Positions 31,910 through 39,295 of a stretch of DNA of 64,000 nt are shown here, piece by piece. The first letter of the stretch is position 1. Each line of letters opens with the position of its first letter. The position numbers were made by a program, and so were the translations under genes. The notes beneath the pieces were generated by a model. The model saw nothing but the letters and a program-made list of their open reading frames with translations. It did not search any database and was not told the DNA's origin. Source of the stretch: an uncultured Lachnospiraceae bacterium (GTDB taxonomy: Bacteria > Bacillota > Clostridia > Lachnospirales > Lachnospiraceae); assembly GCA_902797025.1 (NCBI GenBank), contig CADBRN010000015.1, forward strand, positions 1 to 64,000. The letters run 5' to 3'.

Positions 31910-32400
31910 ATGGATCAGAAGATTTTGGTCGTTTATTATTCGCTGGAGGGAAATACGGAATTCGTCGCAAAGGAGATCGGGCGCTGTACAGGCGCAGATC
32001 TCCTTCGCCTCGTTCCGGAGAAGGAAATTCCGGTCAGCGGGTTCGGAAAATATTTTTTCGGGGGAAAGGCGGCGCTTACCCACTCCCTCACGCATCTGAA
32101 TCCGTTTGATGAGAAGCCGGAGGAATACGGCACAATCGTACTCGCAGGGCCGGTCTGGGCGGGGACGTATCCGCCGGCGATCGTGACATTTCTGGATGAG
32201 CATCGTTTTAGCGGAAAAATATCTATCTCGTTGCGACATCAAAGAGCGGGAATGCGGGGAAGTTTTTCCGGGAGTTGGAGGCGATACTCGCCGGAAATCA
32301 GATCCGCAGTGTGCTCAGTGTCGCGAATCCGCTGAAGAACCAGGAACAGGCAAGGGAGGAGGCCCGTGCGTTCGCAGAGAGCATCGCTGACAGGGTATAA
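31910..32400 (+). pseudogene. Flavodoxin-like gene with a -1 frameshift
   Basis: A flavodoxin-family FMN protein for electron transfer. The first frame starts at ATG 31910 after AAGAGG and reads QKILVVYYSLEGNTEFVAKE, the FMN-phosphate loop, then VLAGPVWAGTYPPAIV. At the five-A run 32215-32219 the homologous frame is lost. Adding one A restores NIYLVATSKSGNAGKFFREL through to a natural stop at 32398-32400, giving a normal 163-residue protein. As given, the first frame runs on into unrelated residues. Possible reasons are a sequencing or assembly error in a homopolymer, recent inactivation, or slippage on the A-run. The intact rest argues for an error or a very recent event. Confidence 0.85.
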
Positions 32401-32403
32401 CGC

Positions 32404-32874
32404 ATGAAACCATTTTCTGAATTTGAACAGCTCCGCTCGGTCGTTGCCCGGCTCCGTGCGGAGGACGGCTGCGCCTGGGACCGCGTGCAGACCCATGAGA
32501 GCCTCAAGCCGGAGTGTATGGAGGAAGCCGCGGAGGTGATCTGCGGCATCAATGTTCTGAAGGCTACGGGAAACGCCGATAATCTGAAGGAAGAACTCGG
32601 CGACCTGCTTCTTCAGGTTGTATTCCATGCGCAGATCGCGGAAGAAGAGGGTCTGTTTTCTATGGACGATGTGGTGCGCGGCGTGAAAGATAAGATGATC
32701 CGCCGTCATCCCCATGTGTTCGGAGACGCGGATCCGGCGGAAGTGGACTGGGAAGCGATCAAGAAGGCGGAACATGCCGGGAAAGAGGCGGTTGACGGCC
32801 GCATGCTCGATGAGGCGATGTGCGAGGCGAAAGAATTGATCGACCGCGCCCGCAGGAGAAAGGGATTCCTTTGA
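32404..32874 (+). CDS. mazG: MazG-family nucleotide pyrophosphohydrolase
   Basis: A single-domain MazG enzyme that hydrolyses nucleoside triphosphates, often non-canonical ones or dNTPs, to monophosphates. The 156 residues have the start LRAEDGCAWDRVQTHESL and the metal-binding ECMEEAAEV (ExxEE) with LKEELGDLLLQVVFHAQIAEE, then RRHPHVFGD. It corresponds to one MazG domain, whereas the E. coli protein has two in tandem. The ATG follows the flavodoxin stop by three bases, so the ribosome site lies inside that gene's end and translation may be coupled. Confidence 0.95.
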   Translation: MKPFSEFEQLRSVVARLRAEDGCAWDRVQTHESLKPECMEEAAEVICGINVLKATGNADNLKEELGDLLLQVVFHAQIAEEEGLFSMDDVVRGVKDKMIRRHPHVFGDADPAEVDWEAIKKAEHAGKEAVDGRMLDEAMCEAKELIDRARRRKGFL

Positions 32875-32965
32875 AGGGATCCTCTCCCGTGCAGACACGA
32901 CGGAAGCAAAAGACGCACGAATATTCTGAATACGAATCATTTCATAAAATATATTCAATAAACAC

Positions 32966-32997
32966 TTGACAAAATGGATACTATGTGCGAATATATA
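32966..32997 (+). promoter_or_regulatory. Promoter of an unexplained small transcript
   Basis: TTGACA (32966-32971) matches the consensus, but the -10 is uncertain: GAATAT at 17-base spacing or TATATA at 20 (32992-32997). The DNA upstream is AT-rich. Predicted start near 33003. Confidence 0.5.
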
Positions 32998-33086
32998 GTC
33001 AAGAAGTGAGACTACTTCATAGGTCTCAAGGGTTGAGATCCCGAATAAGCAATCTCAAAAAAATAATAAGGACAGGAGGTTATGAA

Positions 33087-33113
33087 GTGAAACTTCTGAA
33101 TTTTCACGGATGA
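33087..33113 (+). CDS. Possible eight-codon mini-ORF
   Basis: GTG at 33087 stands seven bases after a perfect AGGAGG and encodes MKLLNFHG before a TGA. The stop codon overlaps the first bases of the terminator stem, so a terminating ribosome would cover it. An ATG at 33082 reads only two codons. Such an ideal ribosome site before so short a frame is unlikely by chance, but translation is not proven. A leader-peptide role is inference. Confidence 0.4.
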   Translation: MKLLNFHG

Positions 33114-33150
33114 CCCGGGAATGATGATGAGTCAGTTCCCGGGTCTTTTT
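33112..33150 (+). terminator. Terminator of the small transcript
   Basis: GACCCGGGAA (33112-33121) pairs with TTCCCGGGTC (33136-33145), followed by TTTTT. Confidence 0.9.
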
Positions 33151-33297
33151 CTGTCCTGCCGGATAATTGTTTCATTTATCTTAAGTTTCTTCTTCGCGGT
33201 TGAATTATGTGGGATTGCGGATTCCGGTATGATAAGATAGGAATAAGAAACAGAAGGTTTCTTAAAATGCGTATCGACAGTAAAAGAGGGCGGAATT

Positions 33298-35352
33298 ATG
33301 AAAAAGCGGAACTATTTTCTGACTGCGTCGATCCTTGCCTGTGTGTTGTTCGCGGCGTCGCCGGCATCGATTTTCGCGGATGGGACGGGAAAGGATCCGG
33401 CCACATCCGGAGCAGTGAGCGCGGAACAGGCCGGGGCAGATCAGACGGAAGATTCTCGGGAAAATCCCGGGTACATCCGGGGAACGGAAGGACAGACGAC
33501 GGATCTTCCGGATTCTTCGTGGCAAAAGGCCGGCGACAAGGAAGAGAACAGCGATGCCTATGCGGTAAAGACCGTCGAGGACGGGACGTACGTGATCGCC
33601 ATGGCATCGGATGGGTTTAAGGTTCTGGATTCTTCCGCGGCAGACGGAGCGGTGAAGCTTGGCGAGGCGGACGGAAGCGTCACGCAGAGATTCCGTGTCG
33701 CCTGGGATGAAGGCGGAAAATATTATACGATCCAGACGACAGACGGTTCGTATTTCGCTGCGGAAGACGGCTATCAGTTGACCTATTCCAGCGTCGTGAA
33801 GTCATCCGGCCCCGAAGCGTGGTATATCGTACCGGACGGCAGCGGACATTATACGATGATTGCGAAGCAGAGCGGGATGGCCGCGGAAATCGCCGCCGCA
33901 GGTCTGTCTGCGGGCGCGCGGCTGTGCCTCAACGGAAAAAGCGGCTCCGCACTCCAGAAGGTTGATTTCCTCGCGGCAAAGGACAGCGAAGCGCCGGGAG
34001 AAGGCTATTATGAATTTGCGTCCGCTTCGGACCTTTCACAGGTCCTCGATGTGGAGAATGGAAGCGTTTTGTCCGGGGCGAACGTGCGGATGACCGGCGC
34101 GAATGGTACGGATGCGCAGAAGTTTGCGGTAAGGGCAAAAGGAGACGGAACGAGCTCGATCATGGCCGTGACCTCCGGACTGTTTGTTGCGGCGGACGGG
34201 ACGGCTTCCGGGGCGAATGTCCGCCAGATCGTGAAGAGCGGCGATGCAGTCTCACGATGGATCGTGAAGGCGGCAGGCGACGGAACGTACTACATCCGTT
34301 CCGCGGCGGACCGGGACAAGGTGCTGACGGTTTCGAACGGGAATGTTCAGATCCGGGGTTCTGCCGGAGCGGCCAGTCAGAAGTTCGTGATGAAGAAGAC
34401 GGATTACCGTCCGCCGACCGGTATTTATTACATCGCGAGTGCGGTGAATACCGGATACGTCATAGATGTTTACGACGGTTCGAGGAAGATGCAGGCAAAT
34501 GTGCAGCTGTTCGCGAACAACGGATCAAATGCGCAGAAGTTTGAAATCATCGATAAAGGATATGGATATGTCGCGATCAGAAACGTGAAGTCCAAACACT
34601 TCCTTGACGTAGCCGGCGGAAGCAGGAAAAACGGCGCGAATATCTGGCAGTACCGCGACAACGGCGGGGATGCCCAGCTGTTTGCGGCTCACAGGAACAT
34701 GGACGGGACATACACCTTCGTGAATGCGGGAAGCGGGAAGGTGATCGATGTGGCGGGCGGAAAAGCGGCGAATGGCACCAACATCCAGCAGTATGATTCC
34801 AATGGCACGGCGGCGCAGAAATTCGTCCTTCAGGCGACTTCCGGCTCGGATGGAACACCGGTCGATTACTCCGTATATCAGCCGCCGAAGCCTTCCGATC
34901 CGCCGTCTTCAGGCGGGTCCGGATCCCCACTGATCCGTGACGCGATCGATCGGAAGGCACAGGGATATTCCAGCGCCACGAACTATGAGATCCTGGTCAA
35001 CCGTTCGAACCACACGGTGTCGATCTACCGCGGGTCAAAGGGAAACTGGACCCGGATTCAGCGGTACGCGTGCGGCGACGGAAAACCGAGCACGCCGACG
35101 ATTGAGGGCGTCTTCAGTGTCGGTATCAGGGAGAAATCGTTCGGACACGGATACACATGCTGGTACGCGACACAGATCTCCGGCAACTACCTGTTCCATT
35201 CCGTTCTCTATTATCCGGGGAGCATGACACGGATCAAGGACGGGCGGCTCGGGATGGGCGTATCCCACGGATGTGTCCGTCTGGCGATCGAAAACGCGAA
35301 GTGGATTTACGACAATATTCCGAGATCGACACGAATCGTTATCTATCACTGA
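33298..35352 (+). CDS. Secreted L,D-transpeptidase with ricin-type lectin repeats
   Basis: A 684-residue exported cell-wall enzyme. The signal peptide ends near SIFA (about residue 27). A low-complexity linker leads to two or three beta-trefoil ricin-like modules (about 85-525), seen as repeating NxxxAQKF motifs (ANVRMTGANGTDAQKF, ANVQLFANNGSNAQKF, TNIQQYDSNGTAAQKF). A Pro/Ser linker precedes the C-terminal YkuD domain (about 555-684) with the catalytic SHGCVRL motif. L,D-transpeptidases form 3-3 peptidoglycan crosslinks or attach proteins; the lectin part would bind surface glycans. The start ATG 33298 follows AGAGGGCGG. A perfect 16-bp terminator follows. Confidence 0.93.
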   Translation: MKKRNYFLTASILACVLFAASPASIFADGTGKDPATSGAVSAEQAGADQTEDSRENPGYIRGTEGQTTDLPDSSWQKAGDKEENSDAYAVKTVEDGTYVIAMASDGFKVLDSSAADGAVKLGEADGSVTQRFRVAWDEGGKYYTIQTTDGSYFAAEDGYQLTYSSVVKSSGPEAWYIVPDGSGHYTMIAKQSGMAAEIAAAGLSAGARLCLNGKSGSALQKVDFLAAKDSEAPGEGYYEFASASDLSQVLDVENGSVLSGANVRMTGANGTDAQKFAVRAKGDGTSSIMAVTSGLFVAADGTASGANVRQIVKSGDAVSRWIVKAAGDGTYYIRSAADRDKVLTVSNGNVQIRGSAGAASQKFVMKKTDYRPPTGIYYIASAVNTGYVIDVYDGSRKMQANVQLFANNGSNAQKFEIIDKGYGYVAIRNVKSKHFLDVAGGSRKNGANIWQYRDNGGDAQLFAAHRNMDGTYTFVNAGSGKVIDVAGGKAANGTNIQQYDSNGTAAQKFVLQATSGSDGTPVDYSVYQPPKPSDPPSSGGSGSPLIRDAIDRKAQGYSSATNYEILVNRSNHTVSIYRGSKGNWTRIQRYACGDGKPSTPTIEGVFSVGIREKSFGHGYTCWYATQISGNYLFHSVLYYPGSMTRIKDGRLGMGVSHGCVRLAIENAKWIYDNIPRSTRIVIYH

Positions 35353-35359
35353 GTAAAAT

Positions 35360-35396
35360 AACCGGGAGCTGTCATCAGAATGACAGCTCCCGGTTT
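35360..35396. terminator. Bidirectional terminator between the transpeptidase and lysozyme genes
   Basis: A perfect 16-bp stem (35360-35375 with 35380-35395), AACCGGGAGC...GCTCCCGGTT, loop CAGA, T-run after it. It serves the convergent genes. Confidence 0.92.
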
Positions 35397-35406
35397 GGAT
35401 TTTCGG

Positions 35407-36801
35407 TCAATTCGTTCCGTACCAGCCGATTCCTTCGTCCTTCCATCCCTTTTTCACAAGGTTTCTGTGTTCGGATTTTGAAGTGGTGTAGTTGTGCGTA
35501 CCGGTCACGGCGTTCGGGTTGTAATCGCGGTACAGCGGTGTTCCGCTCGAATCCGCGGTCTTCCAGCCGACGCCCTCATACTGCCATCCGATGCGCACGA
35601 GGTGATCTTTCTCCGAGGCATTGGATGTGTAATGGTGGTCGCCCGAGTTCGGATTGTACAGACGGTAGACATCCGCTCCCTCGGAGGGCGCGTACCAGCC
35701 GATTCCTTCATAGACCCAGCCGATTTTTCGGAGGTAATTCCGCTCATTCACGCTTGCCGTGTAGAAGTGCTCGCCGCTGGAGCGGTTATAAAGCCGGTAC
35801 ATCGCGACGGAACTGCCGGAGGATGTATTTGCGTTCGAATCAGAATTCGAAGAATTCGAGACGGGCTTGTACCAGTAGTCCAGGTCGGTGGTTCCTCCCG
35901 ACTTGATTCCGTCCACGACGCCCTTGCTGCTGTACTGCCACATATCGTAGAGACCGGTGTAGTAGTGAATTGCCGGGCTGTAGGACGCCACCCACATCGT
36001 GTACTTCTTTCCGAGAGAGACTCCGTCCACATTATTCCTGAGCAGCGAGTCGCCGGAATAGATGCCGGGAGTGTATCCCCGGGATGCGACGGTCCGGCAG
36101 AAGGCGTCGATGATCTTCGTGCGGGTCTCGACCGTGGCGCCGTTATCCATACGGTATCCGCTCTCATACTCGTAGTCGATGAAAACCGGAAGAGAGACGT
36201 TGTATCCTTTGATCTTGTCGCAGGTGTAATTCGCTTCTTCGACGGCTTCCTTCTCGGTGATGGCCGCGCTGAAGCAGTAGACACCGACGGGAAGGCCGGC
36301 TTTGATTGCGCCCGACAGGTTCGTTTTGAATGTGCTGTCTGTGTAAAGACCGCCTGTTGAGTTCTTGAAGCAGCTCCTTCCGGTCGCCTTGATGACCGCG
36401 AACTGGATGCCGCTTTTCGCAACCTTTGCCCAGTCGATGGTATTCTGCCAGTGAGAAACATCGATCCCCTTCAGCGTCTCGTAGTTTGAACTGCGGATTG
36501 TCGCGGTCGGCTTTGCCGCTCCGTGGAGATTGAATTCGGAATCGCTGCTGTCCTCATCCTGCATGGTCATTCCCATGTACGTCATCTCTTCTTCTCCTTC
36601 GTTGTATCCGGAGGAGGAGTCCGTATCCTGCGTATCGGCAACGCTGTCAGAAACGGCCGGATCCGATGCGGAATCGCTGACGGTGTAGGAAACCGAAGAA
36701 GAGCCGGCTGCGTTTTCCGGGGATGCGTAAACAGCGCCTGTGCTCTGCAGTAGAAGGATCGAGGCAACGGCGGTAGAAAGAATTGCTTTTTTCAGTTTCA
36801 T
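35407..36801 (-). CDS. Secreted GH25 lysozyme with three C-terminal surface repeats
   Basis: A 464-residue exported muramidase that cuts the MurNAc-GlcNAc bond. A signal peptide (to about VYA, residue 26) and an acidic Ser/Asp linker precede the GH25 domain (about 108-310). The domain contains GIDVSHWQNTIDW, FAVIKAT and the catalytic pair in FIDYEYES; MWQYSS is near its end. Then come three repeats of about 45 residues of the DUF5648 type, with YRLYN, GEHFYT, GWVYEGIGWY. The same triple cassette ends the CAP-domain protein at 39296-40813, which suggests a common anchoring or ligand role. The gene has its own promoter on the minus strand. Confidence 0.95.
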   Translation of the reverse strand: MKLKKAILSTAVASILLLQSTGAVYASPENAAGSSSVSYTVSDSASDPAVSDSVADTQDTDSSSGYNEGEEEMTYMGMTMQDEDSSDSEFNLHGAAKPTATIRSSNYETLKGIDVSHWQNTIDWAKVAKSGIQFAVIKATGRSCFKNSTGGLYTDSTFKTNLSGAIKAGLPVGVYCFSAAITEKEAVEEANYTCDKIKGYNVSLPVFIDYEYESGYRMDNGATVETRTKIIDAFCRTVASRGYTPGIYSGDSLLRNNVDGVSLGKKYTMWVASYSPAIHYYTGLYDMWQYSSKGVVDGIKSGGTTDLDYWYKPVSNSSNSDSNANTSSGSSVAMYRLYNRSSGEHFYTASVNERNYLRKIGWVYEGIGWYAPSEGADVYRLYNPNSGDHHYTSNASEKDHLVRIGWQYEGVGWKTADSSGTPLYRDYNPNAVTGTHNYTTSKSEHRNLVKKGWKDEGIGWYGTN

Positions 36802-36849
36802 TGTGGTTACTCCCTGCCTGATTCAGTATATGTAAACGGTATCATTACC

Positions 36850-36878
36850 ATAATATATTAAAATTCTATTAATATCAA
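36850..36878 (-). promoter_or_regulatory. GH25 lysozyme promoter
   Basis: On the minus strand TTGATA (complement of 36873-36878), 17 bases, TATTAT (complement of 36850-36855), followed by GGTA. The CAP gene promoter has the same TAATGGTA-like text after its -10. Confidence 0.65.
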
Positions 36879-36954
36879 CGGTAGATTTGTGCCTTTTTTG
36901 TAACAATTCGCGGTGCGTTTGTATGAGATTTGTATTCCACATTTCCCGGGCGGC

Positions 36955-36983
36955 TTGCATTCCGGACCCGGGGATTGTAAACT
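36955..36983 (+). promoter_or_regulatory. malQ promoter
   Basis: TTGCAT (36955-36960), 17 bases, TAAACT (36978-36983). It lies about 30 bases before the malQ ribosome site. Confidence 0.55.
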
Positions 36984-37016
36984 GAACCTGTCAATTTATC
37001 GGAGGTGAGGACATCT

Positions 37017-38576
37017 ATGAAACGGGAAAGCGGCATTTTGTATCCGATCTTATCGCTTCCGTCCCGATACGGGATCGGATGCTTCTCGAAGGATGCGTTT
37101 GAGTTTATCGATTTTCTGGAACATGCGGGTCAGAGTTACTGGCAGATCCTTCCGATCGGACCGACGGGGTTCGGGGATTCGCCGTATCAGTCTCTTTCGT
37201 CGTTCGCGGGCAATCCGTACTTTATCGATCTGGATGCGCTTGTACAGGACGGACTTCTCCGGGAGGATGAGATCCGGAGTGTCTCATTTGGAAATGATCC
37301 GGGACGGGTCGATTACGGTGCACTCTATGAGGGACGGCCGAAGATTCTGAAGATCGCCTGTCAGCGGTTCTGTGAGGGAGAAACGCCGGAGGATTACCGG
37401 CAGTTTCTGGATAAGAATTCCTACTGGCTCGACGATTACGCACTGTTCTCGGCGATCAAGGAGGACTGCGGCGGCATGCAGTGGACCGGATGGGATCCGG
37501 AGCTCGTCTGCCGGAAGAAGGAGGCACTTGAAGCAGCGCGGGAGAAGCTGGCGGATGCGGTCGGGTTCTATCGGTTCTGTCAGTATGAATTCGAGAAACA
37601 GTGGCAGAAGCTGCACGCCTACGCGGCAAAGAAGAATGTGAAAATTATCGGCGATCTTCCGCTCTACGTCGCCATTGACAGTGCGGACGCCTGGGCGGAG
37701 CCGGAGCAGTTCCTGTTCGATGAGAATCATCAGCCGATCTCGGTCGCGGGGACGCCGCCGGACGCATTCTCACCGACCGGGCAGCGCTGGGGAAATCCGC
37801 TTTACGACTGGGAATACATGAAGAAGCATCATTACAGCTGGTGGATTTCCAGAATCCGCCGCAATCTTGAGCTGTACGATGTGGTCCGGATCGATCATTT
37901 TAACGGTCTGGATTCGTATTACGCGATCCCCTATGAAGATGAGACGGCTGACGGCGGTACGGTTCACGCAGGTCCGGGGAGCAGTCTGTTCCGGGCCGTG
38001 AAGAAGGAACTCGGGGATGTGCCGGTCATCGCGGAGGATCTCGGAACTATGACGGATTCGATCCGCAAGATGCGGGAAGAAACCGGATATCCGGGGATGA
38101 AGGTGCTTCAGTATGCCTTCGACTGGAGTGAGAACAGCGATTATCTTCCGTACCGTCACGAAAAAAACTGCGTCGTCTATACCGGAACCCATGACAATAT
38201 GACGACGCGGGCGTGGATTGAGTCGATCAGTGATCATGACCGCGATTTTGCGAGGCGCTACATCAACTCGATCTTCACCGACTACGGTCAGTTCACATGG
38301 GATTTTATCCGGGAGGCTTTCCGCTCGCCGGCGGATCTGTGCATCGTTCCGATCCAGGATTTTCTTGTCAAGGGAAATGAGGCGCGCATGAACACGCCGG
38401 GAACGTCCGGAAAAAACTGGCAGTGGAGAACGCTGCCGGGCGAGCTTTCCGCCGATCTTTCCAGGAGTATTTTCGAGATGACGAAGCTGTACGGCCGGCT
38501 TCCGAAGCCGGATGAGGACCGGAAAGAAGACGGGAAACTGAATGCGGACGGGGAAGAAGAGAAGGCGGGTGATTGA
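37017..38576 (+). CDS. malQ: 4-alpha-glucanotransferase (amylomaltase)
   Basis: MalQ transfers alpha-1,4-glucan segments between maltodextrins in the cytoplasm. The 519-residue GH77 enzyme has the N-terminal SGILYPILSLPSRYGIG and LPIGPTGFGDSPYQSLSSFA. The conserved core has GDLPLYVAIDSADAW, VRIDHFNGL with the nucleophile Asp, VIAEDLGTM with the acid/base Glu, and YTGTHDNMTT. Its last 25 residues are charged and variable. The start is ATG 37017 after GGAGGTG; a GTG at 37005 in frame overlaps that site. It may act with the glycogen genes at 20643-23032, though it is far from them. A terminator overlaps the end of convergent nth. Confidence 0.96.
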   Translation: MKRESGILYPILSLPSRYGIGCFSKDAFEFIDFLEHAGQSYWQILPIGPTGFGDSPYQSLSSFAGNPYFIDLDALVQDGLLREDEIRSVSFGNDPGRVDYGALYEGRPKILKIACQRFCEGETPEDYRQFLDKNSYWLDDYALFSAIKEDCGGMQWTGWDPELVCRKKEALEAAREKLADAVGFYRFCQYEFEKQWQKLHAYAAKKNVKIIGDLPLYVAIDSADAWAEPEQFLFDENHQPISVAGTPPDAFSPTGQRWGNPLYDWEYMKKHHYSWWISRIRRNLELYDVVRIDHFNGLDSYYAIPYEDETADGGTVHAGPGSSLFRAVKKELGDVPVIAEDLGTMTDSIRKMREETGYPGMKVLQYAFDWSENSDYLPYRHEKNCVVYTGTHDNMTTRAWIESISDHDRDFARRYINSIFTDYGQFTWDFIREAFRSPADLCIVPIQDFLVKGNEARMNTPGTSGKNWQWRTLPGELSADLSRSIFEMTKLYGRLPKPDEDRKEDGKLNADGEEEKAGD

Positions 38577-38586
38577 ATGCGGAGCA

Positions 38587-38629
38587 GAGGCAGTGACCGG
38601 AGAATCCGGTCATGCCTCCTCCCTTTTTT
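38587..38629. terminator. Terminator between malQ and nth
   Basis: GAGGCA and TGACCGGA (38587-38601) pair with TCCGGTCA and GCCTC (38605-38618), followed by CTCCC and six T. The hairpin overlaps the last codons of nth on the other strand. Confidence 0.8.
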
Positions 38630-39260
38630 GTTCTCCGGCGTACCGGCAGATGTCAGCGAGGCAGCAGACGCCGCACTGCGGCCGCCTCGCGATACAGACG
38701 GCCCGTCCGTGATAGACGAACCGGTGGCAGAGATCACTGCCTTCTTCCGGCGGGATGATTTTCCAGAGCTCGCGTTCGACCTTTGCGGGCTCTTTTATAT
38801 GGTCCACGAGTCCGATCAGGTTGCAGAGGCGGATGCAGTGTGTGTCCGTGACGATGGCGGGTTTCCCGAAGACATCGCCCATGATCAGATTTGCGCTCTT
38901 TCTTCCGACTCCGGGAAGCGCGAGGAGCTCCTCGAAGGACTCCGGCACGCGGTCGTGATACTTCTCGTGAAGCACGCGCATACAGGCGGAGATATCCCGG
39001 GCCTTGCTTGCTCCGAGCCCACAGGGCCGCACGATTTCCTCGATTTCTTTCGGATCCGCCGCGGCGAGCGCCGCGACGTCCGGAAATTTTTCATAAAGCT
39101 TCGGTGTGATCTGATCGACGCGGGAATCCTTGCACTGCGCCGACAGCCGGACGCTCACCAGAAGCTGCCACGCCTTGTCGTAGGCCAGCGTGCAGTGGGC
39201 GTCCGGATATTCTTTTTTCAGGCGGTCGATCACTTCGAGCGCCAGTTGTTTCTTTGTCAT
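38610..39260 (-). CDS. nth: Endonuclease III
   Basis: Nth is the base-excision DNA glycosylase/AP lyase for oxidised pyrimidines. The 216 residues include the helix-hairpin-helix LPGVGRKSANLI with the catalytic Lys, the catalytic Asp in VTDTHCIRL, and the C-terminal [4Fe-4S] ligands spaced Cys-x6-Cys-x2-Cys-x5-Cys (CIARRPQCGVCCLADIC). The start is taken at 39260, with GGAGA seven bases upstream; an extended in-frame start would run into the CAP gene and lacks family similarity. It lies 35 bases after the CAP-protein gene, likely on the same transcript, an odd pairing. Confidence 0.97.
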   Translation of the reverse strand: MTKKQLALEVIDRLKKEYPDAHCTLAYDKAWQLLVSVRLSAQCKDSRVDQITPKLYEKFPDVAALAAADPKEIEEIVRPCGLGASKARDISACMRVLHEKYHDRVPESFEELLALPGVGRKSANLIMGDVFGKPAIVTDTHCIRLCNLIGLVDHIKEPAKVERELWKIIPPEEGSDLCHRFVYHGRAVCIARRPQCGVCCLADICRYAGEQKREEA

Positions 39261-39295
39261 ATATGTCTCCTTCCGGCTGCCTGCATGATGCAGAA

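Larger units (their letters stand above)
33003..33150 (+). ncRNA. Candidate small RNA or leader with competing hairpins and a mini-ORF
   Basis: About 150 bases between a -35/-10 candidate and a strong terminator, inside a 423-base gap between mazG and an L,D-transpeptidase gene. Three stems compete. GAGAC (33008-33012) pairs with GTCTC (33023-33027). TCTCAA (33024-33029) pairs with TTGAGA (33033-33038). TTGAGAT (33033-33039) pairs with ATCTCAA (33052-33058). Pairing the middle hairpin excludes the outer two. After it comes AGGAGG (33074-33079) and a GTG-initiated ORF. I match it to no known RNA family. The remaining 33151-33297 shows nothing but the ribosome site of the next gene. Confidence 0.5.

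Noticed and set aside
33070..33100. Purine riboswitch end, suggested by the TATGAAGTG text
   Set aside because: The three-way junction and conserved loop sequences are missing upstream; only the few last bases resemble it.
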